Shown: piece by piece, positions 50,817-61,140 of the stretch | How the letters are laid out: every line of letters begins with the position of its first letter | Numbering within the stretch: the first letter of the stretch is position 1 | From: Mycolicibacterium goodii | GTDB taxonomy: Bacteria; Actinomycetota; Actinomycetes; Mycobacteriales; Mycobacteriaceae | Reading direction: 5' to 3' | Assembly (NCBI RefSeq): GCF_001187505.1 | Contig: NZ_CP012150.1 | Coordinates: 4,712,001 to 4,776,000, forward strand | Length of the DNA: 64,000 nucleotides | Program-made: the position numbers and the translations under genes | Notes under the pieces: generated by a model | Database searches by the model: none | What the model saw: only the letters and a program-made list of their open reading frames with translations | What the model was told of the DNA's origin: nothing

Positions 50817-52217
50817 TCACCGCGAGGGTTGGTGTGATGTGCCAGACGATGCCACAGCGTCGGTGATCGCCGCCGCGGAACGGTCCACATCCTCGTCGGT
50901 GGTGGCCCAGTTCGTGAACGACAACCGCAGCACGAACTCGTCGTTCCAGGTGGTGCCGCCCAGCCAGCATGTGCCGTCGGCCTGGATCGCGGCGACGGCG
51001 CGCCGGGTGGCGTCGTCCCCACCGGGGAGCCGCACCAGCACCTGGTTGAGAACGACCTCGTTGAGGATCTCGGCGCCCGGGATTTCGGCCAGCAGGTGCG
51101 CCATGCGTCGGGCCTGCGCACAGTTGCGTCCGATGAGTTCGGCGAGTCCCGCGCGGCCCAACGAGCGCAGCGCGGCGTACACCGGGACCGCCCGCGCGCG
51201 CCGCGAACTCTCCGGCACGAAGTTGGTGTTGTCGCGTTGTCCGGGGTCGACGACGAGATAGGGCCCGGCCAGGCTGGTCGCCGCCACGTGCGCGTCGACA
51301 TCGCGCACGACCGCCATCGCGCTGTCGTAGGGCACGTTGAGCCATTTGTGGGCGTCGACGGCCCACGAGTCGGCCCTGGCCACACCCGCGGTGAGGTGGC
51401 GGGTGGCGGGTGCGGCGGCCGCCCACAGCCCGAACGCGCCGTCGACGTGCAGCCACGCGTCGTGCTCGGCGCAGATGTCGGCGATCGCCTCGAAGTCGTC
51501 GAACGCCCCGGTCGCGACGTTGCCGGCCTGCGCGCACACGATCACCGGGCCGGTGCCGCCGGACAGGGCCCGGCCGAGGGCGTCAGGTCGCATGCGACCC
51601 TGGTCGTCGACCGCGACCCGCGTCGCCGACGCCTCGCCGAGCCCGAGCAGTCGCAGCGCGGCGTACACGGTCGTATGGGCCTGCGCACCGCACAGCACCC
51701 GGATGCGGGGCGCGCCGATGAGTCCGTCGCGGGCGACGTCCCAGCCCGCGCGGGCCAGCACGGCGTGGCGTGCGGCCGCCAATCCGGTCGTGTTGGCGGC
51801 CTGCGCCCCGGTGACGAAGCCGACGCCGGAGCCCGCGGGCAGTCCGAGCAGATCCAGCACCCATCCGGCGGTGATCTCCTCGATCGCGGTCGCGGCGGGG
51901 GAGAGCGCATGGAACGCCGCGCACTGGTCCCACGCCGACACCAGCCAGTCCGCGCCGAGCGCGGCAGGCAGCGCCCCGCCGATCACGAAGCCGAAGTGAC
52001 GCGGGCCCGCACTGGCCACCAGTCCCGGTTCGGCACCGACGGCCAGCGCCTCGATCACCGCGGCGGGAGGCTCCCCGGTCTCCGGCAGCGGGCCGCCGAG
52101 CAGCTTGCGCACCGCCGACGCGTCACCACGCGCCGCGACGGGTCGGTCATCGAGTCGGCCGAGGAACTTCTCGGCGTGCGAGACGGCGACATCGAGTCCT
52201 TCGGTGCGGCGCGACAT
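50817..52217 (-). CDS. Group II PLP-dependent decarboxylase
   Basis: The 466-residue protein contains PLP-stacking histidine in AQAHTTVY, aspartate in HVDGAFG and Schiff-base lysine in DAHKWLN, typical of aromatic-L-amino-acid/glutamate decarboxylases. Substrate (tyrosine, tryptophan, diaminobutyrate or other) is not evident. It lies 24 bp downstream of the amidase stop, likely in one operon with amidase and the small membrane protein. Confidence 0.88.
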   Translation of the reverse strand: MSRRTEGLDVAVSHAEKFLGRLDDRPVAARGDASAVRKLLGGPLPETGEPPAAVIEALAVGAEPGLVASAGPRHFGFVIGGALPAALGADWLVSAWDQCAAFHALSPAATAIEEITAGWVLDLLGLPAGSGVGFVTGAQAANTTGLAAARHAVLARAGWDVARDGLIGAPRIRVLCGAQAHTTVYAALRLLGLGEASATRVAVDDQGRMRPDALGRALSGGTGPVIVCAQAGNVATGAFDDFEAIADICAEHDAWLHVDGAFGLWAAAAPATRHLTAGVARADSWAVDAHKWLNVPYDSAMAVVRDVDAHVAATSLAGPYLVVDPGQRDNTNFVPESSRRARAVPVYAALRSLGRAGLAELIGRNCAQARRMAHLLAEIPGAEILNEVVLNQVLVRLPGGDDATRRAVAAIQADGTCWLGGTTWNDEFVLRLSFTNWATTDEDVDRSAAAITDAVASSGTSHQPSR

Positions 52218-52241
52218 GGTCCGACTCTACGGTCGGCGCCG

Positions 52242-53717
52242 TCACGCGGCCGTCACCCATCCGGCGGGTTTCCGGTCGGCCCACGGCGCGGCCTCCTCCA
52301 GGGCGGCGGCCAGGCGCAGCAGCACCGCCTCGTCGGGCGCCATCAGCTGCACCCCGATCGGCAACCCCGTGCCGGTCACGCCCAGGGGCAACGAAATCGC
52401 GGCCCAGCCGGTGACATTCGCCAGCGACGTCCAACCCGTGGTGGCGAACTCGACGTCGAAGAACCCTCGCGTCGTGCCGCGGGGCTGGTTCAGCAGTCCG
52501 TACGGCGGCACGGCGGTGAGCAGTGTCGGCACCAGCAACACGTCGTGACCGGACATGCCCGCGGCGAACCGGCGGGTCTCGGCATGCACCGCGGCGATCG
52601 CGTTCGCGTATGCCACGCCCGTGGTGGTGAACCCTTCGCGGACCATCACCCAGGTGCTCGGCTCGAACTCGTCCTCGCGGGGTTCGCGGCCCAGGTGTGC
52701 GGCGGCGAACGCGTGCAGTTGCGCGTTGCTGACGTTGTGCAACACCGAGACCGCGTCGGCGACGGCATCCGCGTCGATCGACGGACCGGCACCGGGGGTG
52801 ACGTGGTGGCCCAGCACCTCCAGGATCCGTCCGGTCGATTCCACCGCCGCGACCACCTCGGGATCGACACCGTCGGTGGGGAAGGGCGACCCGGTCGACA
52901 TCAGCACCCGCAGCGGCGGTGCCGGCGTGAGGGATTGCAGGAACGAATTTGCCGGGGCCGGTGCGTTGTACGGGTCACCGCTGACACTGCCCGCGATGAC
53001 GTCGAGCAGGGCCGCGCAGTCGCGCACGGTGCGGGTCAGGGCGTGGTGGCTCACGAGTCCCTCCAGGCCGTGCCCAGCCTCGGGTGCGAACGACGACCGG
53101 CCGCGGCGGGGTTTGAGCCCGACCAGGCCACAACACGATGCGGGCACCCGGATCGAGCCGGTGCCGTCCCCGCCCGACGCCGCGGGCACCACACCCGCGG
53201 CGACCGCGGCCGCCGAACCGCCGCTGGACCCACCCGGCGTGACGTCTGGCGAGTAGGGATTCACCGTCGGCCCGAAGAGCACCGGTTCCGTGGTGCAGTG
53301 GTTTCCCCACTCCGGCGTGTTGGTCTTGCCGAACACCACCAGGCCGGCGTCGAGGTACCGCTGCACCGTCCACGCCGATTCGGTTGCCACATGGTCACGT
53401 AACGCGACCGACCCCATGGCCTCCGGTGTGCCTGCCAGTGCCGCGCCGAGGTCCTTGAGGAGGAACGGGACCCCGGTGAGCGGGCCCGCTTCGCCGCCGC
53501 GCAGCACACCGGATTCGTCGAGCGCCGCGGCCCGGGCTCGGCCGCGGTCGAACAGGTCGGTGATCACCGCGTTGAGCTTGCGCGTCGCCTCGACGCGAAG
53601 GATGGCCGCTTCGAGCAGCTCGACCGCGGTGAGGTCTGCTGCTGCGAGCATTTCGGCCTGGCCGATCGCGTCGACGCCGGCGAGTTCAACGGCCGAGCGG
53701 ATGTCCATCTGGGTCAC
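52242..53717 (-). CDS. Amidase (amidase-signature family)
   Basis: The 491-residue protein has the Ser-cisSer-Lys triad: lysine in FLLKDLG (about 87-93), [14 protein letters not shown] and the [12 protein letters not shown] motif. It hydrolyses amides or transfers amide groups; GatA relatives occur but the surrounding genes do not suggest tRNA amidation. Start ATG 53717 or ATG 53708. It overlaps the small membrane gene start by 32 bp and is followed by the PLP decarboxylase. Confidence 0.92.
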   Translation of the reverse strand: MTQMDIRSAVELAGVDAIGQAEMLAAADLTAVELLEAAILRVEATRKLNAVITDLFDRGRARAAALDESGVLRGGEAGPLTGVPFLLKDLGAALAGTPEAMGSVALRDHVATESAWTVQRYLDAGLVVFGKTNTPEWGNHCTTEPVLFGPTVNPYSPDVTPGGSSGGSAAAVAAGVVPAASGGDGTGSIRVPASCCGLVGLKPRRGRSSFAPEAGHGLEGLVSHHALTRTVRDCAALLDVIAGSVSGDPYNAPAPANSFLQSLTPAPPLRVLMSTGSPFPTDGVDPEVVAAVESTGRILEVLGHHVTPGAGPSIDADAVADAVSVLHNVSNAQLHAFAAAHLGREPREDEFEPSTWVMVREGFTTTGVAYANAIAAVHAETRRFAAGMSGHDVLLVPTLLTAVPPYGLLNQPRGTTRGFFDVEFATTGWTSLANVTGWAAISLPLGVTGTGLPIGVQLMAPDEAVLLRLAAALEEAAPWADRKPAGWVTAA

Positions 53718-53937
53718 CTTTCGTGGCTGCTCTGCTGGGGTGGTGGCGGCTGACGGCCTCGGTGACGTTCAGCGCGACCAGTATCTCACCGGCAGTGAGC
53801 AGCAGGCCGGTGTAGTACATCCACTTGATCGTCGGATCAGGTTGCGCAGCAAAGTAAATGATGAGAAAGATCGGCCCGACGATGCCTGCCACGAACACCA
53901 TCAGCTGGATTTGGACATACCGCCAGAAAAGCGACAT
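53686..53937 (-). CDS. Small two-TM membrane protein
   Basis: The 83-residue protein begins MSLFWRY and has two hydrophobic helices (about residues 8-30 and 38-60), then a polar tail ([16 protein letters not shown]). The end overlaps the amidase start, so the two may be translationally coupled. No family is recognised. Confidence 0.65.
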   Translation of the reverse strand: MSLFWRYVQIQLMVFVAGIVGPIFLIIYFAAQPDPTIKWMYYTGLLLTAGEILVALNVTEAVSRHHPSRAATKGDPDGHPLGR

Positions 53938-54029
53938 CGTGCTGCGTCAGGCCCTTCGTCCGATCGTTGCTGCCCGCAGAGCCTAACGTCGGATGCACCG
54001 ATGCGCCGGGCAATCATCGGGTGTTCGCC

Positions 54030-54644
54030 TCAGCGCGGGGCGACCAGCACCGGTGACGACGCCAGGATCTCGCGGTACTCGACCATCGGTTCGCGTTTGA
54101 CGACCGCGGCGCCGGAGGTCACCAGCAGTTCGGTGGGGGACACCGCATAGTCGACGCCGTGGTTCCGGGCCAGGAACTTGCGCTCCTGGATCTTCTCGGC
54201 CTGCATGGCGAGCGCGGCATTGTCGGTCAGGCGGACTCCGTGGTACTCGAAATGTCCACTGCGGTCCAGGCATATCACCACGAGTGATCCCGCGGTGCGG
54301 CCGATGGCACGCGCCGTCTGAGTGTCCCCGCAGCGGGCGCCGGAGTCGACGAAGCCCGCCTGGTCGAACGCGTAGGGGTTGATCATCGGGACGCCGGCGT
54401 GTGGTGGTGTCTCGCCTCCGCCGGGATCATTCGGGAGCATCCGCACTCCCACCGCATATGCCGAATCATGCTTGGACAGCTTGGTGGCAAGGGTCGTGAA
54501 CACGACGAAGGCGGTGAGCAGTGAGCCGATCACCGCGGTGACGGCCAGGCCGACCCCGAAGGGGGCCCAGCGGCGTTCCGGTCGCCTGCGGTGCCTCCCA
54601 CGCGTGCGCGGCGGAATCGGTGTCGGCGCTGGGGGGATGACCAA
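54030..54644 (-). CDS. Single-pass membrane protein, hypothetical
   Basis: The 204-residue protein starts at TTG 54644, with GGGACGGAGG as a good ribosome site; a GTG start at 54725 is less likely. A Pro-rich, Arg-rich N-terminus (RGRHRRRPERR) precedes a TM helix (about 35-58), and the outer domain has two cysteines (GARCGDT; VVICLDRSG) that may pair. Mycobacterial hypothetical; function unknown. Confidence 0.68.
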   Translation of the reverse strand: MVIPPAPTPIPPRTRGRHRRRPERRWAPFGVGLAVTAVIGSLLTAFVVFTTLATKLSKHDSAYAVGVRMLPNDPGGGETPPHAGVPMINPYAFDQAGFVDSGARCGDTQTARAIGRTAGSLVVICLDRSGHFEYHGVRLTDNAALAMQAEKIQERKFLARNHGVDYAVSPTELLVTSGAAVVKREPMVEYREILASSPVLVAPR

Positions 54645-54749
54645 GCTCGCCTCCGTCCCTTTCCTGGCGTCCACCGTGGGCCTTGTGTACGGTTTTGGGC
54701 CAAAATCCGTGCACAGGGCCCACACTCGCGCTCGACGGTATCTGATCGG

Positions 54750-55496
54750 TCAGGCCGGCACGACGACGGTCAGGTCGTTGCCTTCGTACTCGACCCGCAT
54801 CCCGGCGCGTTGGGCGACGGCGGCCACCGCAGCGCAGTCCTTCGGCTCGGCGCGGGTTTCGACGAGCGCGCGGGCCAACCGGCCCTTGTGCGCCTTGTTG
54901 AAGTGACTGACCACGGTGCGCCTGCCGTCGGGATGCTCGGCGAGCACCTGCACCCGCACCGCGTCGGGGATGCGGCCCAGCGCGGCGTAGGCGCCGGAGC
55001 GCAGGTCGACGATGAGCTGTTCGGCGGCGAGCTTGTCCAGCACCGGCTCCAGGACCGGCCGCCACCGGGTGCTCAGACCGCGGCGGCCGGGCAGCTTGGC
55101 CGACGCCGACAGCCGGTACGCCGGGATCCGGTCGTCGGCGCGGACGATGCCGAACAGCGCCGACCCGACCGCGAGCCGTTCCGCGGCCCGCCCGACCGAC
55201 GCGCCGCGCAGGGATCCGACGTCGAGCGCGTCGTAGAGCACCCCGGTGTAGCGTTCGATCGCCGGAAGGGTTGGTGCATCACGGAGTCGGGCGTTGCGCG
55301 CGATCTCCGCGTCCTGCTTGGCGGTCAGCCCGAGTGCCTTTCGGCACGCGGGCGGGTCGGCAGCCAGTGCCACGAGTTCGTCGACCAGGTCGGCACGCAG
55401 CGGCGTCAGGGCGGGAGAACTCAGCGTGTCCAGACGCAGTGGCGGGCCGTCCCCGCCACTGTGTTTGGTCTCCGAAGGCGGCAGCAGGACGATCAC
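54750..55496 (-). CDS. yaaA: YaaA-family (DUF328) peroxide stress protein
   Basis: The 248-residue protein starts MIVLLPPSETKHSGGDG, a YaaA hallmark, and has RWRPVLEPVLDKL and SHFNKAHKG later. In E. coli YaaA lowers free iron and DNA damage during hydrogen peroxide stress, possibly by DNA binding (known). Position next to the hypothetical membrane gene gives no more information. Confidence 0.88.
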   Translation of the reverse strand: MIVLLPPSETKHSGGDGPPLRLDTLSSPALTPLRADLVDELVALAADPPACRKALGLTAKQDAEIARNARLRDAPTLPAIERYTGVLYDALDVGSLRGASVGRAAERLAVGSALFGIVRADDRIPAYRLSASAKLPGRRGLSTRWRPVLEPVLDKLAAEQLIVDLRSGAYAALGRIPDAVRVQVLAEHPDGRRTVVSHFNKAHKGRLARALVETRAEPKDCAAVAAVAQRAGMRVEYEGNDLTVVVPA

Positions 55497-55550
55497 ACGG
55501 AGACGTTATCGGATGCGCTGGCGCGCTCCGGCATCCGATGGTGTGGCTCG

Positions 55551-56105
55551 TCAGATCCCGAGCGTCGGCGGGGCGTCGGGAGCGGGCGGTGCCGGCGGGG
55601 CGGGCGGCGGCGGTACCTCCAGTGCGATCGGCACCACGGCTGGTCCGGCGGGCGGAGGCGGAGGCGCGCCGAACGGGAGCGGGGCCTCGGGCGGCGGAGG
55701 CGCACCGAACGGCAGCGGGGCCTCGGGCTGAGCTTCTTCGGCGGGCAGATACATGTGATGGGTGAACTGCGACTGGTAGGCGCCGCCGCCACCGATCTTC
55801 ACGCCGCCGCCTTCACCCGACGACACGGGGGTGCCGTCCGGGAGCGTCACCGCGGTGTGGCCGCTGTTCCAGCCGATCACCAGGGCTCCGGGCTGGGTGC
55901 CGTACTTGAAACCGCGCGCCAGGAGCGCCTGCTCCTGATTGCCGGTGTGGAAGCGGTCTCCGAACGCGGGGCGACCGGTGGCCACGTTGCTGACCCACGA
56001 GGCCAGACCCGAGCAGTCGGTGCCGGACGGTGAGTCACCGCCGGAGACGTATGGCGTGCCCGATACCTGCTGGACGAGCGCCATCAATGTAGCGAGAGCA
56101 AACAT
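55551..56105 (-). CDS. NlpC/P60-like peptidoglycan hydrolase with repeated Pro-rich tail
   Basis: The 184-residue protein has C31 in GTDCSGLASWV and H83 in SGHTAV, fitting the Cys-His catalytic pair of NlpC/P60 endopeptidases. The C-terminal 60 residues are Pro-rich, with PEAPLPFGAPPPP repeated twice. There is no typical signal peptide, only a short hydrophobic N-terminus, which is odd for a wall hydrolase and recalls phage-derived or Tat/ESX-exported forms. Possible targets: D-Glu-mDAP peptide bonds. Confidence 0.7.
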   Translation of the reverse strand: MFALATLMALVQQVSGTPYVSGGDSPSGTDCSGLASWVSNVATGRPAFGDRFHTGNQEQALLARGFKYGTQPGALVIGWNSGHTAVTLPDGTPVSSGEGGGVKIGGGGAYQSQFTHHMYLPAEEAQPEAPLPFGAPPPPEAPLPFGAPPPPPAGPAVVPIALEVPPPPAPPAPPAPDAPPTLGI

Positions 56106-56565
56106 GCGGCGGGACAGTAACAGAGCTTATCTAGCCCTACAAACCCTGTGGCGCCGTTCACAAATGCGCCTATCTGGCGAGTGTTTCACGTCCGCGGCGG
56201 CTGGACGCCAATGACGGGTGGCCTGATTCGCGCAGGTCCAGCGCCTGCATGGTGCGCCGTCGTGACGGTGCATCGCTTCGCTCAATCACCTTGCGCCAGA
56301 ATGTCAATCCGCGCACGCATGCCGACGGCGGCAGCGTGAGTGCGTGGCGCGGGCGGAAATCCATTGTGGCGCAACGGCACTGAGTACGGTGTGAAAACAG
56401 CCTTCGCGACGAGACGTTTGAGCCGACGCGCCATGCTCGTGCGGCGGGGCGGTGAATGCGCTTGCTGCGCGCACGCGACGGCGGGCCGCGATTCTGGCGA
56501 ACTTTCCGCGCCGATACTGACCTGTCGGTGAACCATCTCGCGGCGTACCGCGGGTCCGAGGCGCG
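56106..56565. other. 460-bp stretch without recognisable gene
   Basis: I find no coding frame with mycobacterial codon bias and no repeat family in this stretch between the NlpC/P60-like gene and the ArsR promoter. The short frames present are out of phase with any plausible start signal. Confidence 0.5.
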
Positions 56566-56595
56566 TTGACATGCAACCTCGCGGCTGCATATCTT
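56566..56595 (+). promoter_or_regulatory. Promoter with repeats before ArsR-AHSA1 gene
   Basis: TTGACA (56566-56571), 18-nt spacer, TATCTT (56590-56595). Exact direct repeats gctgcatat lie at 56584-56592 and 56615-56623, 31 bp apart, and an atgca/tgcat inverted repeat flanks the spacer. These are plausible sites for the encoded regulator. Confidence 0.55.
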
Positions 56596-56636
56596 CGCTC
56601 GGGGCAGTCGCACGGCTGCATATGGGAGTTATCGGC

Positions 56637-57371
56637 GTGGATGCGCAGTTGAAGGCGCTGTCGGACCCGAACCGCAGAACACTGCTTTTGCGGCTCGGGG
56701 ACCGGGACGGCCAGACGCTCAAGGAGCTGTGTTCCGGGTTGGCGATGGCGCGCCAGTCCGTCGCCAAGCATCTCGAGATCCTGGAAAGCGCCGGTCTGGT
56801 GACCGTGCAGTGGGACGGCAGGCAGAAGTTGCACCACCTCGACACCCGGCCGATCACCGATCTGATCGACGACCTCACCGCACGTTGGGGCCCCAAATCC
56901 GGGCCGCTCGGCGAGACGGTGGCAGGCACCGACGGCGAGGCGTACGTCTACGTCATCTACATCCGCACCACCCCGGAACGGCTGTGGCATGCGATCACCC
57001 ACCCGCAGACCTCGCTCGGGTATCTGGGGCACGCGATCGAGTCCGACTGGCTGAAGGGATCGCCGTACGTGTGGGTGGAGCGAGGCATCCGCTTCGAGCG
57101 CCCCGAGCAGGTGATCCTGGAGTCCGACCCGTACCGGCGGCTGGCGTTCACCTACCCGATGTCGCGCACCCCGGTTCACGACGATCCCGGCGCCGAGGAG
57201 GAACCCACGCGGGTGTCGTTCGAGATCGAACCGGGGGAGCGGCACACCAGGCTCACCCTGGTCCATGACGGTCTGCGTCCCGGCAGCATCACCCGCACCC
57301 TCGCGGCCCGGGAGTGGCCGTTGAAGTTGTCCGACCTGAAAAGCGGGCTGGAGCAGTTGACCGCGCCGTAG
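56637..57371 (+). CDS. ArsR-family regulator fused to AHSA1/SRPBCC domain
   Basis: The 244-residue protein from GTG 56637 (ribosome site GGGAG) has an ArsR winged helix (about 1-85: LKALSDPNRRTLLLRL; ARQSVAKHLEILESAGLV) followed by an AHSA1-type domain (about 100-240: VYVIYIRTTPERLWHAITHP). Such fusions are ligand-sensing repressors, with the hydrophobic AHSA1 cavity as sensor. It is convergent with mmpL, not placed in front of mmpS, so the target is not obvious; self-regulation by the direct repeats is likely. Confidence 0.87.
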   Translation: MDAQLKALSDPNRRTLLLRLGDRDGQTLKELCSGLAMARQSVAKHLEILESAGLVTVQWDGRQKLHHLDTRPITDLIDDLTARWGPKSGPLGETVAGTDGEAYVYVIYIRTTPERLWHAITHPQTSLGYLGHAIESDWLKGSPYVWVERGIRFERPEQVILESDPYRRLAFTYPMSRTPVHDDPGAEEEPTRVSFEIEPGERHTRLTLVHDGLRPGSITRTLAAREWPLKLSDLKSGLEQLTAP

Positions 57372-57386
57372 CGCGGTCAACCGTTG

Positions 57387-60290
57387 TCAGCTCAGCACGT
57401 TCTCCGTTTCACGCCGCGCCGGCTGCGGCCACGGCGCAGGCAGCGGGCGCTGCCGCACCCGCTGCGGCCACCAGAACCACTTGCCCATCAGCGCGGCGAT
57501 CGACGGTGTCATGAACGACCGGATCACCAGGGTGTCGAACAGCAGACCGAGACCGATCGTGGTGCCCACCTGGGCGATCACGGCCAGTTCGCTGACGGCC
57601 ATCGACATCATGGTGAACGCGAACACCAGACCCGCCGAGGTCACCACGGAACCCGTGCCACCCATCGACCGGATGATGCCGGTGTTGAGGCCGGCGTAGA
57701 TCTCTTCCTTGATGCGCGACACCAGCAGCAGGTTGTAGTCCGCGCCCACGGCCAACAGCACGATCACCGCCATCGCCAACACCATCCAGTGCAGTTCCAG
57801 CCCGATCAGGTGCTGCCAGATGAGCACCGAAAGGCCGAACGACGCACCGAGCGAGATCACCACGGTGCCGACGATCACCGCCGAGGCCACCACCGCGCGG
57901 GTGATGATCAGCATGATGATGAAGATCAGGCACAGCGCGGCGATCCCGGCGATGATCAGGTCGTAGTTGGCGCCTTCCTGCAGATCCTTGAAGGTCGCCG
58001 CGGTGCCGCCGAGGTAGATCTTCGAACCCTCAAGCGGTGTGCCCTTGATGGCTTCCTTGGCGGCCTGCTTGATGGCGTCGATGTGCTTGATGCCTTCGGG
58101 GCTCATCGGATCGCCCTCGTGGCTGATGATGAACCGCACCGCGTGCCCGTCGGGCGACAGGAACATCTTCATGCCGCGCTTGAAGTCGGGGTTCTCGAAC
58201 GTCTCGGGCGGCAGATAGAACGAGTCGTCGTTCTTGGAGGCGTCGAAGGCCTGCCCCATGGCGGTCTGGTTCTCCATGGCGGCTTCCATCTGATCCTGCA
58301 GACCGCCCATGGTGGCCTGCGTCGTCAGCATCATGGTCTTCATCGTCTTCATCGAGTCGATCATCGGCGGCATGATCGTGAGCATCTGCGGCATGAGCTC
58401 ATCGAGCCGGTCCAGGTCCGGCATCAACCGCTGGATGTCATCGGTCATGGTGTCGATGCCGTCGAGGGTGTCGAAGATCGCGCGGATCGACTGGCACACC
58501 GGGATGTCGTAGCAGTGCGGTTCCCAGTAGAAGTAGTTGCGGATCGGCCGGAAGAAGTCGTCGAAATCGGCGATGTGGTCGCGCAGTTCCTTGATGTCGT
58601 CGACCATCCCGTGCATCTTGCCGACCATGCTGTGCGTGGTGTCGCTCATCTCTTTGGTGATCTTGAGCGTCTCCTGCATGGTGTCGATGCTCTTCTGCAT
58701 CTCGTCGGCCATCACCAACATGTCGGCCATGCGGTCCTGCATGTACTTCATGTTCATCATCTGGGTCGTGCCGGACATGCTGATCTGGAACGGGATCGAG
58801 GTGTGCTCGATCGGCGTGCCCTGCGGACGCGTGATGGCCTGGACCCGGGAGATGCCCGGCACCTGGAACACCCGTTTGGCGATCCGGTCGACCACCAGGA
58901 AGTCCGCGCTGTTGCGCAGGTCGTGGTCGGATTCGATCATCAGCAGTTCGGGGTTCATCCGGGCCTGCGAGAAGTGCCGGTCGGCCGCGGCGTAACCGGT
59001 GTTGGCAGGCAGATCCTGAGGGAGGTACCTGCGGTCGTTGTAGTTGGTCTGGTAGCCGGGCAGCGTCAGCAGACCGATCACCGACAGCGCGATGGTGGTC
59101 ACCAGGATGGGGGCGGGCCAACGCACCACGGCCGCACCGAGTTTGCGCCAGCCGCGGGTGCGCATGGCGCGCTTGGGCTCGAAGGTCTTGCCGAACCGGC
59201 TGGTCACCGAGATGATCGCGGCGCCCATCGTCAACGAGGCGAGGACGACGACGGTCATGCCGATCGCCAGCGGGATGCCCAGCGACTGGAAGTACGGCAT
59301 CCGGGTGAAGTGCAGGCACAGTGTCGCGCCGGCGATGGTCATACCCGAACCCAGCACCACGTGCGCGGTGCTGTGGAACATCGTGTAGTAGGACTGTTCG
59401 CGGTCCTCGCCGAGACTTCTGGCCTCTTGATACCGGCCGATCAGGAAGATCGCGTAGTCGGTGGCCGCGGCGATCGCGAGGGTGGTCAGCAGGTTCGTCG
59501 CGAAGACGGACAGCCCGATGATCTCGTGGTATCCGAGGAACGCGATCACCCCACGGGCCGCGGACAGCGAAAGCACCACCATGACCAGCGTCAGGACCAC
59601 GGTCACGATCGACCGGTAGACCAGCAGCAGCATGATGATGATGACCGCGAAGGTCAGCGCCTCGATCAGGCGCACACTGCGATCGCTGGCGACGTGCTGA
59701 TCGGCCGACAGCGCCGCGGGCCCGGTGACATAGGCCTTGACCCCAGGCGGGGCGGGCACGCTGTTGACGATGTCCTGGACGGCCTCGACGGATTCGTTGG
59801 CGAGCGCCTCACCCTGGTTACCGCGCGTGTAGACCTGCACGTACGACGCCAGGCCGTCCGGGCTCTGCGCACCGGACGCGGTGAGCGGGTCACCCCAGAA
59901 GTCCTGGACGTGCTCGACGTGCGCGGGGTCGGCTTCGAGCTTGTCGACGATCTCGTCGTAGTACTTGTGCGCCTCGTCGCCGAGTGGTTGCTCGCCCTCC
60001 AGCACGATCATCACCGAGCTGTTGGACTTGAACTCGCCGAAGACCTCGCCGACGCGCTTCATGGCGATCACCGACGGCGCGTCGGCGGGGCTCATCGACA
60101 CCGACCGCATCTCCCCGACGACGTCGAGCTGGGGGACGGTGGTGTTCAGGACCGCGATGATCGCGACCCAGACCAGGATGATCGGAACGGCGAAAACCCG
60201 GATCCACTTCGCGATCCCGCCCGGGCGCGCATGCTTGGGTCCGCTGACCGGGATGGCGTCGGTCGGGGCGTCGTGGCTCGGGTTGCTCAT
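57387..60290 (-). CDS. mmpL: MmpL4/5-type RND transporter
   Basis: The 967-residue protein matches the length of M. tuberculosis MmpL4. It has 12 TM segments in two blocks and two large periplasmic domains (the second rich in M/K/E coiled-coil sequence around 440-560). Proton-relay Asp-Tyr pairs are visible in [15 protein letters not shown] and [15 protein letters not shown]. It exports siderophores, lipids or drugs with an MmpS partner; MmpL4/5 export mycobactin/carboxymycobactin (known for M. tuberculosis). The start overlaps mmpS stop by 4 bp. Confidence 0.93.
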   Translation of the reverse strand: MSNPSHDAPTDAIPVSGPKHARPGGIAKWIRVFAVPIILVWVAIIAVLNTTVPQLDVVGEMRSVSMSPADAPSVIAMKRVGEVFGEFKSNSSVMIVLEGEQPLGDEAHKYYDEIVDKLEADPAHVEHVQDFWGDPLTASGAQSPDGLASYVQVYTRGNQGEALANESVEAVQDIVNSVPAPPGVKAYVTGPAALSADQHVASDRSVRLIEALTFAVIIIMLLLVYRSIVTVVLTLVMVVLSLSAARGVIAFLGYHEIIGLSVFATNLLTTLAIAAATDYAIFLIGRYQEARSLGEDREQSYYTMFHSTAHVVLGSGMTIAGATLCLHFTRMPYFQSLGIPLAIGMTVVVLASLTMGAAIISVTSRFGKTFEPKRAMRTRGWRKLGAAVVRWPAPILVTTIALSVIGLLTLPGYQTNYNDRRYLPQDLPANTGYAAADRHFSQARMNPELLMIESDHDLRNSADFLVVDRIAKRVFQVPGISRVQAITRPQGTPIEHTSIPFQISMSGTTQMMNMKYMQDRMADMLVMADEMQKSIDTMQETLKITKEMSDTTHSMVGKMHGMVDDIKELRDHIADFDDFFRPIRNYFYWEPHCYDIPVCQSIRAIFDTLDGIDTMTDDIQRLMPDLDRLDELMPQMLTIMPPMIDSMKTMKTMMLTTQATMGGLQDQMEAAMENQTAMGQAFDASKNDDSFYLPPETFENPDFKRGMKMFLSPDGHAVRFIISHEGDPMSPEGIKHIDAIKQAAKEAIKGTPLEGSKIYLGGTAATFKDLQEGANYDLIIAGIAALCLIFIIMLIITRAVVASAVIVGTVVISLGASFGLSVLIWQHLIGLELHWMVLAMAVIVLLAVGADYNLLLVSRIKEEIYAGLNTGIIRSMGGTGSVVTSAGLVFAFTMMSMAVSELAVIAQVGTTIGLGLLFDTLVIRSFMTPSIAALMGKWFWWPQRVRQRPLPAPWPQPARRETENVLS

Positions 60291-60760
60291 GCAGATTTCA
60301 CCAGGCAGAAGGTCTGGGCGTTCACGCCGTTGGAGGTGCGCTCATCCTTGAGCTCGTCGTCGACGGTGATCCGGCAGGTGATGGTGTCGCCGTTGCCCTG
60401 CGCCACGATGTTGGGGAACACCGACGGCGCCGTGGATTCCAGGCGCAGGGTCCAGGGCAGGGTGGCACCGTCGACGCGTTGCGGCTGCGCATCGAGATCC
60501 AGATAGTTGATGTCGGCGGTGGCGCCGGGCTCGCCGTAGATCTCGTAGACGACGACCTTGGGATCGAACGGCTTGGTGTCGTCGACCTTGGCACTGGCCA
60601 GGCTGGCGTCGTCACCGGAGCCGAAGAAGGTGCGGACCCGCATGACGGTGAACGCGCCGACGAGGACCACCGCACCGATCAGGATCGGAATCCAGAACCG
60701 CCGTGCCAGGGCGCTGATCGAGAATTGTTTGCGCCGCTTGTCTTTCGTGCCGATCGCCAT
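60287..60760 (-). CDS. mmpS: MmpS-type accessory protein
   Basis: The 157-residue protein has an N-terminal TM helix (about 22-45), then a compact extracytoplasmic domain ([21 protein letters not shown]-terminal TFCLVKSA). This is the MmpS fold that assists the partner MmpL. Start ATG 60760 is preferred because it follows the stop of a small upstream frame; GTG 60763 is an alternative. mmpL starts in the last codons of mmpS. Confidence 0.92.
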   Translation of the reverse strand: MAIGTKDKRRKQFSISALARRFWIPILIGAVVLVGAFTVMRVRTFFGSGDDASLASAKVDDTKPFDPKVVVYEIYGEPGATADINYLDLDAQPQRVDGATLPWTLRLESTAPSVFPNIVAQGNGDTITCRITVDDELKDERTSNGVNAQTFCLVKSA

Positions 60761-60843
60761 CACCGTTTCGCACCGGGTCGAATGGTGCGCGCGCCAACCG
60801 TCGTTCCGACCGAGTAGGGGTCGCGGTAGCTCGTGAGCGCCAT
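60760..60843 (-). CDS. 27-codon upstream ORF coupled to mmpS
   Basis: An ATG at 60843 opens a frame of 27 codons (MALTSYRDPYSVGTTVGARTI..., ending RPGAKR) whose TGA (60762-60760) shares one base with the mmpS ATG (TGATG). GAGGTG lies 3-8 nt before its start. The frame is different from mmpS. This is a candidate leader peptide coupled to mmpS translation. It may instead be a chance frame. Confidence 0.5.
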   Translation of the reverse strand: MALTSYRDPYSVGTTVGARTIRPGAKR

Positions 60844-60893
60844 ATTCACCTCGATGAATCTCGCTTGTTGCACAGGACAGCCAAGTTAGCGAG

Positions 60894-60920
60894 ATATTAG
60901 CCTATTTAACAGAGTGACAA
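60894..60920 (-). promoter_or_regulatory. Possible mmpS-mmpL promoter
   Basis: On the minus strand TTGTCA (60920-60915) and TAATAT (60899-60894) are 15 nt apart, a short but tolerated spacing, in an AT-rich patch. Transcription would begin about 40 nt before the small upstream frame. Confidence 0.4.
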
Positions 60921-61140
60921 AATGTGTACCACCTGCGCGTCCGCCCCGTCCGGCGGCGTCACCCGCGGCCTTCGGCCGGGCAAACCGCGTGATCACCGCG
61001 CATCACCGCAGGCCGACGGTCGGATCACCTTCGCGCGGATGTGGGCAGCGTCATAGCCGGCCGCCGCCGCCCGGTGTGCCCACACAACGACTCCGCCTGC
61101 CAGCGCAAGCTGCTGGCAGGCGGAATGCGAAAACCGGTGG

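Noticed and set aside
57384..60506. 1040-codon plus-strand frame
   Set aside because: It is the complement of mmpL and its sequence is His/Asp/Arg-rich without domain logic.
60870..60910. IdeR-like box in front of mmpS
   Set aside because: The best alignment I could make reaches only about 10 of 19 positions, so it is not reported.
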